Of a stretch of DNA of 64,000 nucleotides, positions 63,407 to 64,000 are shown piece by piece. Source of the stretch: Pseudoxanthobacter soli DSM 19599 (GTDB taxonomy: Bacteria; Pseudomonadota; Alphaproteobacteria; Rhizobiales; Segnochrobactraceae); NCBI RefSeq assembly GCF_900148505.1, contig NZ_FRXO01000006.1:62001-126000 (forward strand), written 5' to 3'. Numbering within the stretch: the stretch's first letter is position 1; every line of letters begins with the position of its first letter. Position numbers and translations under genes: made by a program. The notes below the pieces were generated by a model. That model worked only from the letters and a program-made list of their open reading frames with translations. It searched no databases and was not told the origin of the DNA.

Positions 63407-64000
63407 ATGCACATGAACCGCAGACGCTTCCTGGCGACCACGGCGGCGCTCACCAGCGTTCCCTTGTTCGGCGGCAAGGCCTTCGCCGCCCTCAAGGCGC
63501 CGTCGACCCCCGTCACGCTCACCGTGGCTGATGTCGCCGGCAACCTGGCGCTCACCCAGGCCGCACTCCAGCTCTATGCCGATTCCAAGCCGGAATGGGT
63601 CAGCCGCATCGCCTTCACCAAGGCGCCGGCGCCGGAACTGCCGTCCAAGCTCAAGGCCCAGCAGGCTGCCGGGCGCGTCGACATCGACCTGGTGCTGACG
63701 GGGACAGATGCGCTTTCCGCCGGCCTCGCCCAGAACATCTGGACCGATCTCGCGCCCTACAAGGCGGACCTTCCCGACCTGCAGGCGATCCTGATCCCGC
63801 AGGCCTTCAAGATGCAGGCGATCGCCGACGACCATGGCGTCGTCGTCTCCTACTACCCGTCCGGCCCGCTGATCGAATACATGCCGGACCGGGTTCCCAC
63901 CCCGCCCAAGACCGCCGAGGAACTGCTGGAGTGGACCCGGCAGCACAAGAACAAGTTCCTCTATGCGCGCCCCGCCAATTCCGGACCGGGACGCACCTTC
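63407..64000 (+). CDS. ABC transporter solute-binding protein, Tat-exported, N-terminal part
   Basis: First 198 residues; the gene runs off the right edge. A twin-arginine signal (MNRRRFLATTAALTSVPLFG then KAFAALKA) precedes an extracellular solute-binding domain: TVADVAGNLALTQAALQLYA, LKAQQAAGRVDIDLVLTGTD and AGLAQNIWTDLAPYKADLPD. Type-I sugar-binding (CUT1-like) fold is likely. It is linked to uxaC (80-bp gap), so a uronate-containing ligand is plausible. Confidence 0.85.
   Translation, partial: MHMNRRRFLATTAALTSVPLFGGKAFAALKAPSTPVTLTVADVAGNLALTQAALQLYADSKPEWVSRIAFTKAPAPELPSKLKAQQAAGRVDIDLVLTGTDALSAGLAQNIWTDLAPYKADLPDLQAILIPQAFKMQAIADDHGVVVSYYPSGPLIEYMPDRVPTPPKTAEELLEWTRQHKNKFLYARPANSGPGRTF

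Overview
The window is high in G+C and densely coded. It looks like an alphaproteobacterial chromosome, most likely from the Hyphomicrobiales (Rhizobiales). The evidence for this is an ECF sigma factor close to the EcfG group, a possible NepR-type anti-sigma factor, and many GGAAC-N16-CGTT/GGTT promoter motifs of the alphaproteobacterial general stress response. Sugar ABC transporters of alphaproteobacterial type fit too. I saw no rRNA, tRNA, CRISPR array or intact insertion sequence.

Layout. (1) 1-7.5 kb: a catabolic cassette for a four-carbon sugar acid. A minus-strand operon (PdxA2-type dehydrogenase, binding protein, double ATPase, permease, aldehyde dehydrogenase) diverges from a DeoR regulator and a DUF1537-type kinase. 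(2) 7.6-11 kb: topoisomerase IB, then a patchy accessory stretch with an A+T-rich membrane protein and a toxin-antitoxin pair whose toxin reading frame is broken. (3) 11-16 kb: a first TreZ, an alpha-glucosidase and a DUF2934 protein. (4) 16-21.7 kb: a galactose/arabinose 1-dehydrogenase diverging from a CUT2 sugar ABC transporter, followed by a FadR-type regulator. (5) 22.6-28 kb: a PaoABC-like molybdenum aldehyde oxidoreductase operon with XdhC- and MobA-like maturation genes. (6) 28.1-45.2 kb: a large glycan/cyclitol island. It holds Gfo/Idh and medium-chain dehydrogenases, a rotated glycosidase-like protein, a methyltransferase, a histidine phosphatase, inositol-3-phosphate synthase, a PRTase-kinase-like fusion, the ECF sigma factor, UDP-xylose synthase, three CgeB-type glycosyltransferases, one GT4 and two epimerases. 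(7) 45.4-52.2 kb: a quinol oxidase operon whose first gene fuses a PQQ glucose dehydrogenase to oxidase subunit II. (8) 52.4-54.1 kb: two DUF892 stress proteins and a disordered small protein. (9) 54.4-60.9 kb: a glgX-treZ-treY trehalose operon. (10) 61-64 kb: a GntR regulator diverging from uxaC and the start of a Tat-exported binding protein.

Three themes run across the window. First, a single stress-type promoter motif stands in front of regions 2, 6, 7, 8 and 9, so the trehalose genes, ferritin-like proteins, the oxidase fusion and both arms of the glycan island may be one co-regulated stress programme. Second, a dispersed element of about 115 bp made of two hairpins occurs five times. 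Two copies lie in frame inside protein genes, and two end a gene at a shared TAG stop. Third, several unrelated loci carry short in-frame tandem repeats (12, 18, 21 or 30 bp). The most novel-looking items are the dehydrogenase-oxidase fusion, the hairpin element inserted into treZ, and the inositol/glycosyltransferase island with its rotated glycosidase. All functions are inferred from reading the sequence; no database search was run.
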